64,000 nucleotides of DNA from Euwallacea fornicatus (lineage: Eukaryota; Arthropoda; Insecta; Coleoptera; Curculionidae). The notes under the pieces were generated by a model. It saw nothing but the letters and a program-made list of their open reading frames with translations, was not told the DNA's origin and made no database searches. The position numbers were made by a program, and so were the translations under genes. Shown in pieces: positions 29,001 through 44,000 of this stretch (its first letter is position 1; each line of letters opens with the position of its first letter). The stretch is from NCBI RefSeq assembly GCF_040115645.1, contig NC_089579.1, forward strand, positions 1,426,001-1,490,000. Reading direction: 5' to 3'.

Positions 29001-32000
29001 AGGATCCTATTCTCGCCACCCCTTATCCATACTCCATACTCATCAATTTATTGGGCTCAGTACGAATCTGGTATCTTTAGTATGGACGAATTTCTGCATG
29101 GCTTAAATTATTACTGCCATTTACCACCATTTCACTTATTGGTTTGTTGGCCTTCCAACCCCGCTGCTCTTCCATCCCCATGCTGGACCGAAAATATAGA
29201 CAAACTGCAAACCAGAATAGCAAAAATTTTAAGAGATTTTATTCTGCGTGGAACTAAAACAATGATAACTCGTAGTAAAGTTCAACGCAATATGCGTGTT
29301 CAGAAAATTGATTAACAAGTCATATTTCACCCAAATAAATTTTTGTGAAGATTCAATAAACGAAACGTGTCCAAGAGAGAAAACATATAAAAAAAGTCAT
29401 TCACCATTTTGTCAGCAGCAGTCACAATTTAGAGGTGAAACGATATCTGTACAACCCCCAAATAAATTGCGTAAACAGTGTTTGAGGAATTTGTTTATGT
29501 GAAAAGAAAAACGCCAATCTCTAAATTCCCGTCTGCTCAAAGCTCAAAAACGAAAATAGCTTTCTTTAGACTTAAATGATCAGGTACAGATGCATCCAGA
29601 AATTTGAAATCCACAAATATACACACTGTGTTGAAGTGAACTGTCAAAACTTGCACTACCGTGGTGCTACCCAGATAATTTTTTTTATGAATACGCCTGT
29701 ACTTAACATTAAAGAGATTCTAAAAGTATGTTTTGAGTAGGGTTGTAAAATTTCCAGCAAAGAAAATATATTTTACTTATCCAAAATTTGACCAGTATAT
29801 TACCGGACAATTTTGATAAACTTTAAAGAGTGGGGAAAAATATTTTACTTGCCCACACGTTTGTCCAGTAAATTCCCGACCTATCTCACTTTATATGTCA
29901 AAAGTCAACTGTCATTGTCAGTTATGTCACTCATCTTACGTATTTTTCCATTATTGAAGTTAGTGGTCAAATTCAAACATATCCAGGCAAATTCAATATG
30001 AATCGGCCGTTTTCGTCTAATATTTCTGTGATAATTTACCAATGGAACTATTGTCATCCTACCCTAGTTTTAACCGTGATGCGTGTTTATAGACGTACGA
30101 ATAAAACCAGGGATGGCAGTGTTGTCATTTATTCTGAATATTCCATGTAATTGATACACTGAAGACAAATATCTTACTACCAACCGTTTCAACGTTTCTA
30201 TATGCTGCCCCCGCGCTGAAATACAATCCCACCCAAATTTTAACACTTTCGAGGAAATTACCATCAGCAACTTTATCCGATTACCTACCAACCAACCTAA
30301 CTTCAACTGTTAACATTGCAGATGGTATATCGCTAGAAATGTACATGTCACATACTTACAGCACTATTATAAACCTATCACCTATTACGCATCTATATAG
30401 GTTCACTTGAGGCCTAATATAAAGACTTTTAAGTTCATGCAGATCATTTTCCTATAGGCAAGTGTATACCTAAATAAATGTTAGTTGAGGTCCGCCTTAA
30501 AGGCATTTCAACAAGCACTCATATTAATACAGAGAATGTATAGTGAGAATTATTGAAGGGCCTTTGGCATTAAAAAGATTTAACAGAGTTTTTCCACACC
30601 CTTAAAGCTATATAAGTACCTGAAATAAGGATTTTTTTAAAGAATTTTTTTGAATATACCAGTTTACTCGCATCCAACGACGTTTTCTTTTGGCCCCCAA
30701 GGATTTTTCTAAATGCGATTCACAATATGAACGCAATCACATCTAAAGAGTGCATCGTAGTATTGGGTCTTCAAAAAATGATTAACGGACTGGACGGCTA
30801 AGAAATTCTTGAACCAAACCTAAAATCTTAGATTGGCAGAAATTGGACCAGAAATCAGGAAACGGTGCACCTGCAGTTAATGGATCTGTGAACAGAAATT
30901 TACATAAAACTCTAAAAAAATAATGTACTATTGCAAATAGATATATCACATTTATTAATATCTAAATGAGTCATTTCATTCACCATGGGTAACAGTTACA
31001 AGGTGTAAAATTATAATGAAAGAAAAAACTTTCCATTTCTGTAATAATCATTAAACAATAGCAGCAAACACCTTATTTAATTCCAAAACAAGTGTTGACA
31101 CTGGTCATTACGTATATAAATACATAAAAAGTGCTAAAATGTATTAAACTCGGGGTTGTTTGTCGTTACGTTTTCAAGTTAATGAAAACAACTTTAAATA
31201 TAAATACTTTGATTCTCTAAAAAAACTTTGAATTTCACATAAAAATTTAAGTCAAGTGTGTATATTGAAATAGTGGAATATTTCTAAATTTGAAATAGAT
31301 GTGTTACTGTACATCCCATTTTAAAAATCTATTATGCAAATTCTCAAAACTCTAATATCTTACGAAATTCATTTGGATCAACTAATTTTGATAAAATTGA
31401 CTTATAACTGACATTTTCTATTATGCTTGCCAGACCGTTCATTTGATTTTTTTAAATTCCTGTTTACAGCCCAGAGAGCATCTAAAAGGTATGAGATGAA
31501 CTAGTCAATGTGGCTATAAAATACTATCTGCACGTTACATGCTACCATCCGCCATGATAAAATGAACTGATAAGAGTGACCGAATGTCCTGTACGAACAA
31601 TCTGCTTCAGTATAATGTTACGTTAGTAATTTTTTGTTATTCGTGCACATATTTCATATACCTGAATGAATTGCAATAATCATCAATTGATTATTGATTA
31701 ACTATATTAATGACAACACGTTTTCATTTAGGCCGAAATTAAAGTGATTTCCTTATATTTCTGCTTCCAAGGATTTTACTTAAAGGAACCATTTGACCTT
31801 AGGAATATCTCTTATCTAAACGTCCGAATTGGACGATTCCTTTGTAGTTTCTTGTAACTGTCCCCTGGGTAAATAAAACAACACGATTTGCATATGTAAA
31901 TATTTATTTATTTATTCAAATATGTACAAGGCACTCTCAGTAGGAAAGCCTACAAAATACGTAATTCACTGTCATCACACTTGCTGACAGCCACAGTGGC

Positions 32001-35000
32001 ATTACTCCAAACAACCACATTGGGTAATTTTTGTAAAGTTATTTCAATAAGCAAAGCATGCAAACTGTGCAGGACATACATGAGAGAAAAGAATAACGCC
32101 AAGAATGACGATATTTATGAAGCATTAAATGAAAATAATTAATTACGCTTAATGCAAATATAGCTAATGAAAATTAACTGGTAGTATTGAAGTCTTTATA
32201 ATAAAAGAATTTTGTTGAATCGAAATTGCTCTATTGCTGAGACTAATCGATTTTAGGCTGGAAGAACATAGAGTAAAATTTTTTCAATTCGCCATGAATT
32301 TTAACACTTTAGAGAAGTGAGCTGATGTTTCAAAAGATCGCGATGGTAACAGTGAACTGTCATAAGGCAGAGATAACTTGTGCAATAATTTAAAATTCGG
32401 ACCAAAAACAAGATTAGCAGTAGCACAACTATTAAGTCTTCTAAATGAAATTGTAGCGAAGAAAATTAAAAGATGTAAACTCTGACGCAAAAATTGCATG
32501 GAAGGCATTTTACATTTTGATTGTGATGTTGACTTACTATTTGATCTTTCTACTAACACGCGTGTTTCTCAATTATAAATCAGTTAAAATTTAAGGCAAA
32601 TAGTCTCATGTAAAACATACTTACCGAATTTAACGAAGTGTTCCATTACTCTTCACTCATAAATAATAAAATAACAAAGCCTACTTTCTTTCATTTTCGA
32701 ATTGTCTTTGAAAAAAAAAACAATTAGAAAACGACAAAAATGTAGGCGCATTTTAAATTAAGACACTAAAAACTATGAACCATCACATAAATCTAATATT
32801 TAAAATCCAAAAACTTACCCTAGGTCGTCTAGGCAAAAATACCTGAAAACTCGAAAAAAGTTCAGTGTGGACAAGGATCGGGACCGAAAACACTTAACAC
32901 CGAAATGTCTGCAACTCGCGGGAAAATTCACTAACACTGCTGAAATGGAGCTCATATAGACGAAAATGCCCAATAAAATTCAGAGCCAAAAAAAAAGAAA
33001 AATGCAAATAAGGGGGGACGAGGGGGATAAAACTCTGCCACTTTCAAATACGTCAATTTCGATAAAATTCTTTTCTTCTGATAAAGATGTAAACTGTTTC
33101 TTCTCGCAGTAGAACCTAAAAAATAAATACTGAATTAAATAGGTGTCAGAATTTAACTTACGTTTGGGCTTTGGAGGAATAAGTTTAATGGCTCCAGGTC
33201 TGTCGGGAATATCAACTTTATCAATTTTCAACTTTTTCTCTGGAGGTAGTGATGAAATATCTCGTAGAGGTGAAGGCCTCTTAGGGGGAATTGTGGGCAG
33301 CTGTATAGAAGAAGTGGATTTCTTCACTGAAGATCGTGGTGGAGGGGGTTTGGCTTCCTCCTCCAAGCCTGTAGACCGCATTTTGGAATTGAAAACTTTC
33401 ACAGTTTTGGACCTTTCCTCGCCATTGGCCCTGCGATTCAGTATTGAAAACGATGGTTTTTTCTTTTCTGTTTCAACAGCCTTGTTGTCCTTTTGTTTGT
33501 CATCGGAATTCGATTTTTTCGGAATACGCCCTAATTTATCCAATGACTGAGTTTTTAACTTGTCTAAGGTATCTTTATCTAGTTCAGTTCGTTTCTCTTT
33601 CGAATCGCTAGAGCTACTGTTCTTCTTATCCTTAGAGTCGTTTCTTTCCTTGCTGCTGCTACTGCTGCTGCTCTTGCTCGACTTTGAAGAGCTGTGTTTG
33701 CTTCTATCTCGCTCCTTGTCTTTATCCCTCTTATCTTTATCCCTACTACTGGATTTACTCCTACTACTACTACTACTGCTAGAGTAGCTGGATTTTTTCC
33801 TGTCCTTTTCCCGGTCTTTTTCTTTGCTCAATTCTTTACTTGATTTAGTCCTCGATGACGAGGAACTCGACTTAGATTTGTCTTTGTCAAACTCCTTGCT
33901 TTTGATATCTTCGCCTTTCTTAGTTTCCTCTTTTTTACTAGAATCAGAATTCAAAGAGAGCTTTCTAATCACTTGTTTTCCATCTTTCAGTGACACTTTA
34001 TAGAAAGTAGAAATATTAATGGCTTGATTGTTTTCAATAGCTGTTTCCGTAGTTTCTGGAATGTCTTCCTTTGATTCAGATGATCCTACTGAAATGTTGT
34101 TGGTAACACTAGAAGGTTCCGAAGTTGGGACAACCGTGCCTTCTGATTGTGAGGGACCTGGAATGGAGGCGCTTGCCGAGTTATGAGTGGATCCTTTCAC
34201 TATTCTCAACCAATTTTGAACTATCTGATTTGACAGAGTGGCGACATCTGAAACGAAACACAGAAAATAGAGGTCATAACTTTTGAAGAGCAAAAATAAG
34301 GGTCCATATTGGAAAGTTTTTTTAGTAATTTCGGCAGAATAATACTTATACACATACATATTATAATAAGTATTATTATTATTACCGCCAAGATCTTCTC
34401 TGCGCGACAAATTCTTGATAACTTTCGGCAGGCAATTCATCTTGAGCCGTTCTACATCGACGGGCGTGACCAGAAGAAGTTCGAGGATTTCCTTGACCAG
34501 CACCCAATTTCCCGATTGGGCGGCATCCTGCAGCCACGTCTGTATTAGAGTCCATCCTCCCTCAGCCATGAACATGTCCACAAGGCTAGTCTCGGTGCTT
34601 TTCAGAATTAGGATGTATACGCATTTGCTCACCAATTTTTTGGAAAATTTCGTCATTAGACTGAAAAAAAAAAGGATAAATATTTATTATACATTTAAAT
34701 AGGGAATGGAACAGTTCATGTTGCAAACAAAGTTGAAAAAATGAGAAAAATTATTCAATAACGTACATATCTTATATCTTAGTATACACAGGATGTCAAA
34801 AACCAGTTATAGCGTTTAAAGTTACTTTTTTAAATGAGATAATATTTGCAAGCATTGGCAAAACTTTCAATCATCTTTAATGATAACTATAATACGAAAT
34901 ACATCTTAAATTTCATAGACAAGAGACGAACAAATGTGATACATTTATTGAAATATCTTTCAATTCAGAATACGCCAGTATAACTACAATTAATTTGATT

Positions 35001-38000
35001 AGGCTAGCATACTTGACAATATATCAAACATGCTTAATTCTTCAATAATTATTATCAATTTTCTTAACCATCAAAAACAATTCATAAAACTCTGTATCAA
35101 TTTTTATATAATCAGTAGGTAATGTAAAGTGTTATGATACAAATGACTTCATACCCGAGCTCACTCATAAATGAATGAATGGATTAAAACCTCATTAGGT
35201 GCGTATTACATAAATGTTAACTTTCTAATAAGTAAACTTCAAAATTAAAACTTAAAAACCTGCGAAATACCTTATGGCCTATTAAAAAAAATGAATAATA
35301 ATATTGATTTAATAATTGTATTACAGGTTTATTACATGGAAATCCTAATAAATTTATCACTATCTGCAACAGGACTGCTTAGGTAACATTTGTTCTCCAT
35401 AGGGGTGAATATCAGTTCCACAATATACAAATATTGGATCCTTTAAAAAAAAAATACCGCAAAGGATTTCAGTGCAATACTTTTGTTTCTTTTTAAATGG
35501 ACCATAAGCAAATTTATCTAACTGGTAAATTCCTTATTCATAAATGTGGTTTAAGTTGACAATTACAACTAACACTAGTTATAAGGTTCTAACAGGAACA
35601 TTCAGTTAAATTAATTTCTTTTATATTTCTTAAAATCCTATAACGGGTATTTATATGTATAGCATCGTTTCATGTTTTAGGGAATTTTTATTAAATATTT
35701 GTATCACAACACATTCAGTAACGTGTGTTAAAAAAACACGACCTAAACCACCCTCATTAATAGTACCTAAAACCTGTTAGGTAATTTAGTCTGTAAATCA
35801 TTTGGAAAAACTACAGCGAAATAAAGAATCAATTTATGACCTTAAAACAGTGTTATAAGGAGGCAATTGGATATACGAAGGAGGCAATTGGATATACGAA
35901 GTATTATCACTATGCTGCGGAAACGTGTCCTACTAGCACACTGGTTTCTACAGATTTATGGTGATTTTTTTCTTTACCATAAAAATTTACCAATTACTAA
36001 CATCACATGCTGCCATGTACATTTTACAAATTCAATGAAATTTTACAAGCGTGTGTGTTTAAAATTAAAACACCTATTGAAGGTATTACAAGACCTACCT
36101 TACCTTAAAAAAAAAAAGTACGATGACAACGCAACTTAGACAAGTGTCAAAAAAGGTGTATAATCAAAAGTAAAACATGACATTTTCTGGGTTGTTGACA
36201 AGAAAGCATCAATTAAGGGAATATTCCGGTGTTTCTAAGCTTTTTTGAAACTTGGTACATTTTTTTTAAAGATTTTTGAAATATTACCACTTACGTTTGC
36301 CAGAGATGCTTTCCCATCTATAAGATTAGATACAGCGTGTTCTAAACAAGTTGTGTCAAATTTAAAGACATACAGGACATTGCAATTAACAATTGTTTCA
36401 TAGAAACCTCTAGTCAAAAATGAGTCGTTTTGGATTGAGTAATTTTTGTTGAAAACATTTCAAGATTCAAAAAAGTGAATAGAATAAAAACAAACAAAAT
36501 AAGTATTTTTGTCTTTTGACATTCGGAGCTGCTGTACAATACATACGTTCCTATCAGTATACAGGATAAAATATGACAAAATGATGATGCACCTGCACAT
36601 TTCGTGTGTACTGTACAGGGTCATCTGAACCAACATTTTTATAGGCGATAGATCGGACGAGAACAACCTATTAGGTGCGAGTACGAAAACTTAATTTAAG
36701 CTTCTTGGCTGGGGGGGGGGGCTTGAAATCATTGGTGTGTGAAACTTCAACAGCCACCCAATCGGAACTGTCAGGAAGAGTGATGGCAGCGTCTCATTTC
36801 ATGCAGCCAAATTCGCACATCTTACACCAAGAACACGATTCAATGATTCAAAGAACAAATATATGTAACCAGGTTTTGGGGTCGCTATTGTAAGCCTTCA
36901 TTATAATTTGTTTGCGTTATCTTTAATAAAAATAAATTTAATATCAAAGTTTATTGGTATTAAGGAGCTAACATCGTTTTTGAACAAAAATTACTCTGGA
37001 GTTGAAATGGCTCCTTTGTGATTAAGGTTTTTATGCAAAAATTGTTCACCACAATGTCCTCTACAATCTGCTTAAAATTAGCACAACCTTTTTGCAGCGT
37101 CCTGTATTATTAGGGTTTCCCTATCTACAGGAGTAATTCTAGTAATACCATTAATTCTGAAAAAATTGTAGCTAGAAAAATATGAAAAGAAAAACTTCTA
37201 TAACATATAAAGTATTAAAAAAAATTAAATTAATTTTTTGCGACAAATAAAAAAACCAAATGCACAGAGTATTTCACATATTGGTTGTCCATTAATACAT
37301 TAATAATTGATTTTATCTTCGGAAATAACTTTAATATTTATAGCAGATCTCAACATGTGCAAGATAGATCAATAGAAGGAAAATTAAATTTTAGAAGCTA
37401 ACAAAACTGATTTAATTCATAAACTGAATGTAATATACAAAAGTTCATATATAGTTTCGATACAACCTGAAGCGCAACACGGTCTTGACAATATTTAGTT
37501 TTATAGATTCCACCACTTACCATAGAAATGAAAACTACCAAATAAAAAAAAAAAAAAAACATTTTATTCATTATCAATCCATCGCTCATAATAAATTTAT
37601 TCACATACTATCTGAAAACATTCAATAAATATTATATTTACAGATAAATTAAAGAATGTGAAAAGAGATGCTACACATTGCTATAAAACCAAAAAAATAT
37701 ACTGCATGAACACATCACAATTTTTTTTTTGACAAATATGTAACCAACATTTTACTTTGTGATAGACTCAAGAAAACCAATTTTGAACTTATCAGAGTCT
37801 AAAATTCTTTAATAATAGAAATACCATGAATGTATCAGTCGGAACACAATGATTGTAATTGGAGAACATTAGAAGACTTCAAATTAAAGCTTCATTGCCA
37901 ACATAAGAAAAAACAATAAGAAAGCCAAATAGAAACATAATTTTTTGGACATCAGATCTATGAGACTTCGACTTAAGAATTGTCAACTTTGTCTTTAGGA

Positions 38001-41000
38001 AAGCGTAATCTACATCAAGTAATAAAAAATTATAGCTACTTTAATTTGGTAATTTACTAATTAGTTTTAATTTGGAATTTTCGAATTTCCACAAAAATTG
38101 TCGCACTTATCTCATTAGGGAAAGGCCTCAGAAGCTTAGTAAAAAGGCATCTGAGGTTATAATAAATTTTAATGTTTTGATAGTTAGTGACCTCCCATCA
38201 AGATACTACAAAATTTTGAGTGCAAATCAGTAATAACAAGCTCAAAAAATTACTAATTTGTTCTCTTATCTTGCAGCGTGACAATCAACGTCAAAATGTC
38301 TAATTACACGGGCATCTCAAGAGTAAAACAACGAAATTTTAAATTGCAATAAAAGAAATTTATATATAAACTATATTCCAGAAACGTTTCGTCACCGACC
38401 AAGAGTGCGTTAAGTTTTATATTTGCTTCAATTTTATTTCAGAGCCCCTTCGGTATTTAGATATTAAGCAAAAACTTTATATCTACGTCACTCTTTAGAT
38501 TACATAAATAAGATTTATAATTTGTTAGCAATCTCCACGGCATTACTTTTTAGAGTGAGAGTTCCTTTTACTACCTTGAAATTTTCTGTGACACGCTATT
38601 GGCCAACAGTTTTTTAACGCTTAAAGTCCCTGTTCAATTTTAAAAGCTTCACTTCTTCTTACATTGTTTTGGTATCTGTTACTATTTTCAGATATTTGAA
38701 GAAATATGTATGAATCAAAAGAAATACTTTATGTGTTTCCACTTGGATTCTCAGATTTAAAATAACATAGTTCAAGTTAATTATTTACCTTATTTTTACC
38801 ACAATCTACTACACATAAAAAAAGTGGGAACACATAACGTACAATACAACTACTTACAAGAAAATGCATACCTAGCAAATATTAGCATATAAACCAGGTT
38901 GGTAAAATATTATGAAACTTAGTAATGTAAATTGTAAAGAGTAATGAAAAAGGAGGTCCAAATTCGATGGAACTTCAGATTTTGTCAGAATCTGGAAAAG
39001 ATACTAAAAATCTAATATACGTATCTTAGGCCTGAAACCACTATCTGCCATCTTTTTTAAATTATCTGGCTAAGAGAGAAGCTTCGCAAAACTTCTACTG
39101 GTAAGACTCTCATAACTTGATAACACAATATTGAGCCGAGAAATGATTATTAATTTCTTACGGTATTTTTTGAGGAGAACACAATTTTCAAAAAATTAAA
39201 GTTTTATTACTTACATATAGCTTTTCTTTATTATTATGGTAGAAATTTGATGAAGAATTCAAGTTTTCTTAAAATCCGGAGAATAAACAAAATACGTTTC
39301 CTTTTAATTAGATTTTATTAGACTTTAAAGTAAAAATTATAAATAAAAACTTATTTATTACACATTTGCCTGTTAAAATAAAGTTGAAAAGCTTCATGCA
39401 AAATTTTCCCTAGGCTCAATAAAACATTTCTGTAATATATTACTCTATTTACTATTTATTTTTGTATTTCTTAAGTTTTGTAAACAAGCAAACAAAATTG
39501 AGCTTACTTCATAGAATTCAATTCGTTTTTAAAAATCTCATGAATGATCTTAAAAGTGACATGTATTCTACATAAAAAACGCAAGCCAGGGTTTTATTTT
39601 TTTTTTGGATATGGAGTACTTAAAAACGTGTCACCTCTAGTTAGAAAACCAGGCCTAGACAATTTATCTTGATTTTTCATATCTATACCATATTCTGAAA
39701 AAAATCGTAGTTCCTATTGAATAAAGACCACCCTATAGCTATAAATTTTCAATTTTAATTTCAAGAACTCAAAGAAATATGAAACAATTTTTTTTACCTC
39801 AAATTTTAACACACTGGATTTCAGTAATGCAAGTTTTTTAAAATTTAGTTTGAAATGATTAATTTACAATTTTCAATTTCCAGACACAAAGAATCACAAC
39901 CAAAGAACAAATATCCACAATGTCGTTCAAATCTAAGAACACAGATAACAACGTCCAAACTTTGCAGTATCTAATTGTATATTATTTTATTATGATCAAA
40001 TTTGGTATTTAATTAATGAAAACTTGTAGAAACTAAAAATGAATCGAAGTGAATGCGTTCTGATATTTTGGGTTATCCACTCGTAATTTGCCTAAGTTCA
40101 ATTTGAGATCACCCTTTCAATATAAATTTAGTTTTCAGTCCATTATAAAATCCGCCTAGTAGTTTTAATCGAAATGTGTTACATTAACATAAAATGTGGC
40201 TGTGATAAGAAAGTATTACTAATCTCAACAATCGATGCACTTCGTTGCCTTAAGTGCTTACAATATATTTGTTGATAATGCAGGGTCTTTAGCAGCAAAA
40301 AGAATAATTTGGATTTAATGGAGTAATTGCAAAGTGAATTCAATATTCATGTGTCCAATAGACCACTTAGTATATTTGCTCATTTTCAAATTATAGATCA
40401 TATTCTAAGCAATTAACGTGTGATATAACCTATACCTATCTTTACAGTTTTCAAAAAATCTATACTATACTTGTAATTGTTATTCATGGATCAATGTATT
40501 TTCAACTGTATACGAAACAGTATATTGAAAAAAACATACCTACTTTTTGTTGTAGTACAATATTAATAAAATAGTATGTTTAGAAAAAAAATTTTATTCT
40601 GAATACGTTTGAAATAAAATAATGGGGCCAAATGGTCGGAGTAAAATATGTTACAGAGTTATGGCCCTAAATGCTTTTTAAAAAATAACTTTCCATTTTT
40701 TCCATAAGGACCATACTATGCTGGAGGCCTTAATGAAAACATAACATAAATAGTAATCTATGAAATCGCAATCGATCGATGTGTTTGTCTCGGAAAAAAA
40801 ACACCTTTATTATTGCTATGAAAAATTCAGACGTCACTTTCTCAAGCGGCAAAAAAAGATATAGGTTATGTTACGTGTTACTTAGAATTTGATGTAATTT
40901 CGAAAATAAGCAAATATACAGGATGTTTCATTTGAAGTGAAGAAATTGATATGACCTTCTATGAAACTCAAAATTGACATTAGTCTTTCATATATACAAA

Positions 41001-44000
41001 TTATTGATATTTTCACCCCTAAAATTTCAAATTACTAACTTTTTATACTACAGTAATTGTTGAGCTAGTAATTACTGTTTCTCCTAGTATATTGGGATTT
41101 AGTAAAATTTGAAACATATACTACCCAATACTCTCTATAAATCTTTCAAAAGGAAAATAAGACACTAGAATGATGGGTGGGTGATGTGCTGGGAATAAGA
41201 GTATAACTTCTAATAAAAAACCAACTTTATCAATGACCTTCCTATATTAAGATAATAGGATAGAACTAGGATAAGAAGAGAGGGATACATAAGATCTTCA
41301 AATAATAATAATAACCATCTTTATTCACCCGGTGAATGGGCTATCGGCCCCTTGGCCTTTCTGCCCCGATCTTCAAATTTATACGAAAAAAGAATGCTTT
41401 GACCTTGTATATAAACCTTAATAAATGGCGTCGTAACAACAAACACAATGAAAAACAAAAAACTTTTCCCAATTTCTCGCCTCTATTTTCAACTAAAGAT
41501 GGGTGCAAAATGACTGTAAAGATAAAAATATAATATTGACTTACTTGACTAATCTTGGTACTTCGTCCCTTGATAATATGCCTCCTTCAGGTCCCAGGAG
41601 TACACAGAGACACGTCAGGAGTTGAAGTGGGTCAATTCGCGGCTGGAAAATAAAAAGAAATTAATTCATTTGTGCACATTATTATGGATTTAAATACAAA
41701 TATTAATACAATAGAAACTTTTAAGACGGAGACAAGTGTATACGCCGAACATAATTTTAAAAACAGAGGGAGTGGCTCAAGTGCTATAAAAATTCTTTTC
41801 ATTTTCAACAGTAAGATCTCCTATACAGAATATCTTATTTAAATGGTCTCACTATTGCTAGCCCTAAAACGGCAAAAGACACGAAATCTATTAAATGGGG
41901 AAAAACATTGTTTTGTTACTTTCTTCTTCTCCACAACATTGGCATCTTATTCCTAGGTTACATTCTAAGATGTGGTTTTCAAAATATTGATAGCAAGTCT
42001 CTTTTTTTTAATTTAACGTTTTTATTTCATATTTTGAAAGTGTTTTTTTTTTAATGTCTGAAAGATCAAAATATGATTTGTACATTTTTTTAATTAACCA
42101 CCTAGTTTTCCTAATATGACTCAAACGACTTTTATGTTGTTTTTTTTATATTTGGGAAACTAGACAACTAACAAAAACTACCAAAAAACACCACCAACAT
42201 GACATTGATACGAGGTTAACAAAACAAAAATGCAAATGTATATTGCTTTTTCAATAAAAAATGCTTTAAAAATATAAAATAAAAATGCCAGGTCAAGATA
42301 AACAAAAACTGAATTGATATTGATGAAATTACATTGATATGTCGACAGTCAATGTCACCTTGAGATTATAACGACACTATATAATACAAAGGAACAAACG
42401 AAAACAACGAAAAGGTAAAAGAAAATTTAATTTAATGCTTTCATTAATTTTGCATTTCTCGTAAAACCTCAGAAACATGAAAGAATTTGACGATGTAGTC
42501 TCAGACATACTAAAAATCTAAAAATATGGTGACCTTTTCCTATTTAATCAATTTCGTAATCCTGACCATCTCAGAGTTAACAATAGTGAGAACGTTGAAG
42601 ATTATTTTATTCAAAATCCGATATTCCCATTTTCAACAGTTTTCGAAATATCGACGTTGCGCTTTTGCACATGTATGGTTAGTCGTCCAAAATGAATTGG
42701 TATAGTTAATAAATTTGTCTTGCAAAATTAAGATAAAAATGTAAGTGCCACTTCACCATCATTCAAACTATTTGGAAATTGGACTGTTGGAACTTAAAGT
42801 AAAGCCATATTTCAAAACCAGTCCAGAGTAGAGCACTTACACAGTATATTCTCAAAACGCAAGAATATAAAAAATGTAGCAACATACAGGAAACACCAAT
42901 AAAAAAAAGTTAAATTAAGACTCTTAAGTCATTATATTTAAGCATATTCTATGTTTGAGGAAATTGTTTTTTTTTTAGAGTAATGAAAGAAACAATATAT
43001 GTGGTAGCAGTGAAATTGCACACTATTCTCAGTTAAAATTAAGTGAGGATAACAAATCACCCTTTACTAAACACTCAGGCGTACACTTTTATTAATTTTT
43101 CGATGAAAAATCTATCGCCGTCTTTCAAATGTAGAACGAAATAGTATATCACCCCTCATCGTTTATATAGAAAAATTTCGGAGTATTTGGCACAATTTAA
43201 ATTCACTTCTAATATATTTTAATTTATTATTTATTGTATTTTTCCGCACTTTTCGTCGATCGGGAGAAAACTAATGCTGATTTTGATGACTCATGAAAAC
43301 GTTAACAAAATTGTTAAATCTACAATTCCACACCCACTGGTATATCAAGTGTTGTTCTCAAAAATAAAAAACGTATTAAATTATGTCGAACCTATTAATC
43401 TGCCTCTACCTTATAACTTTTGTATTTAGACCATTCGGCTATAAACATAGTTGTACAACGTTTTGATATAATTAATGATTCAATGATTCTGGGATACCAT
43501 ACGTATCCAATGTTGATAGGCATTTTAAATCTGATAATTTCTCATAAAAACCTTCATTTAAAAGAAGCTTGAAAAACCAAGAAATATAATGTTCACCACG
43601 CCCACATAAAATACGGAATTCGTTTTTAATTAAAGACCGTGTCTCCTTATATCATGAGCCACAAGGTTTTGAAAGGGATTCAGTTCATGCAGTTCCCATC
43701 AGGATAAAACACCAAAAAGAATCGAAATATCAAACAATATGTATTTTCAGGAAATCTTCCACTCAACAATAAAAATCAATAATCTATGTAAATCGCATGT
43801 AATGGAAAGGGCAAGGAAAACAATAACTCATAATGCATTGGTATTGAAAGTTAAGACTCATTATTTTACCTAAAAAATATATACTTGCAATACTGTATGA
43901 GAATAGGAAAAATGTATGAAATCTTATTTGTGTATTTAACATAGACAAAAACATTTTTAAACGAAAGTTAATATGGCAGACAATAGAAGAAGTTGAAGGA

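Larger units (their letters stand above)
34661..41544 (-). other. PNUTS intron 2 (6.9 kb)
   Basis: The donor is GTAAGT at 41544; the acceptor is a T-rich tract ending in CAG at 34661. The content is AT-rich. A 21 bp direct duplication lies at 35859-35900 and a run of about 12 G at 36711. Next to the run is an ORF-like patch (36675-36893) ending before AATAAA signals, which may be a transposon scrap. At 41300-41370 there is a probable LINE 3' tail. No intact nested gene is seen. Confidence 0.7.

Noticed and set aside
30070..30306. Minus-strand frame faintly like the C-terminal region of a LINE RT
   Set aside because: No catalytic motif and no continuation on either side.
33143..33787. Plus-strand Leu/Ser-rich frames
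   Set aside because: They are the complement of the PNUTS Ser/Lys coding repeats and have no independent support.
32980..34656. Single 558-codon frame as one uninterrupted protein
   Set aside because: It reads through a 138 bp intron (34385-34248) and past the donor at 33161. Splicing restores the PNUTS family sequence.
36608..37110. Transposon bounded by TACAGGGTC and CGTCCTGTA
   Set aside because: The ends agree over only about six bases and no target duplication is visible.
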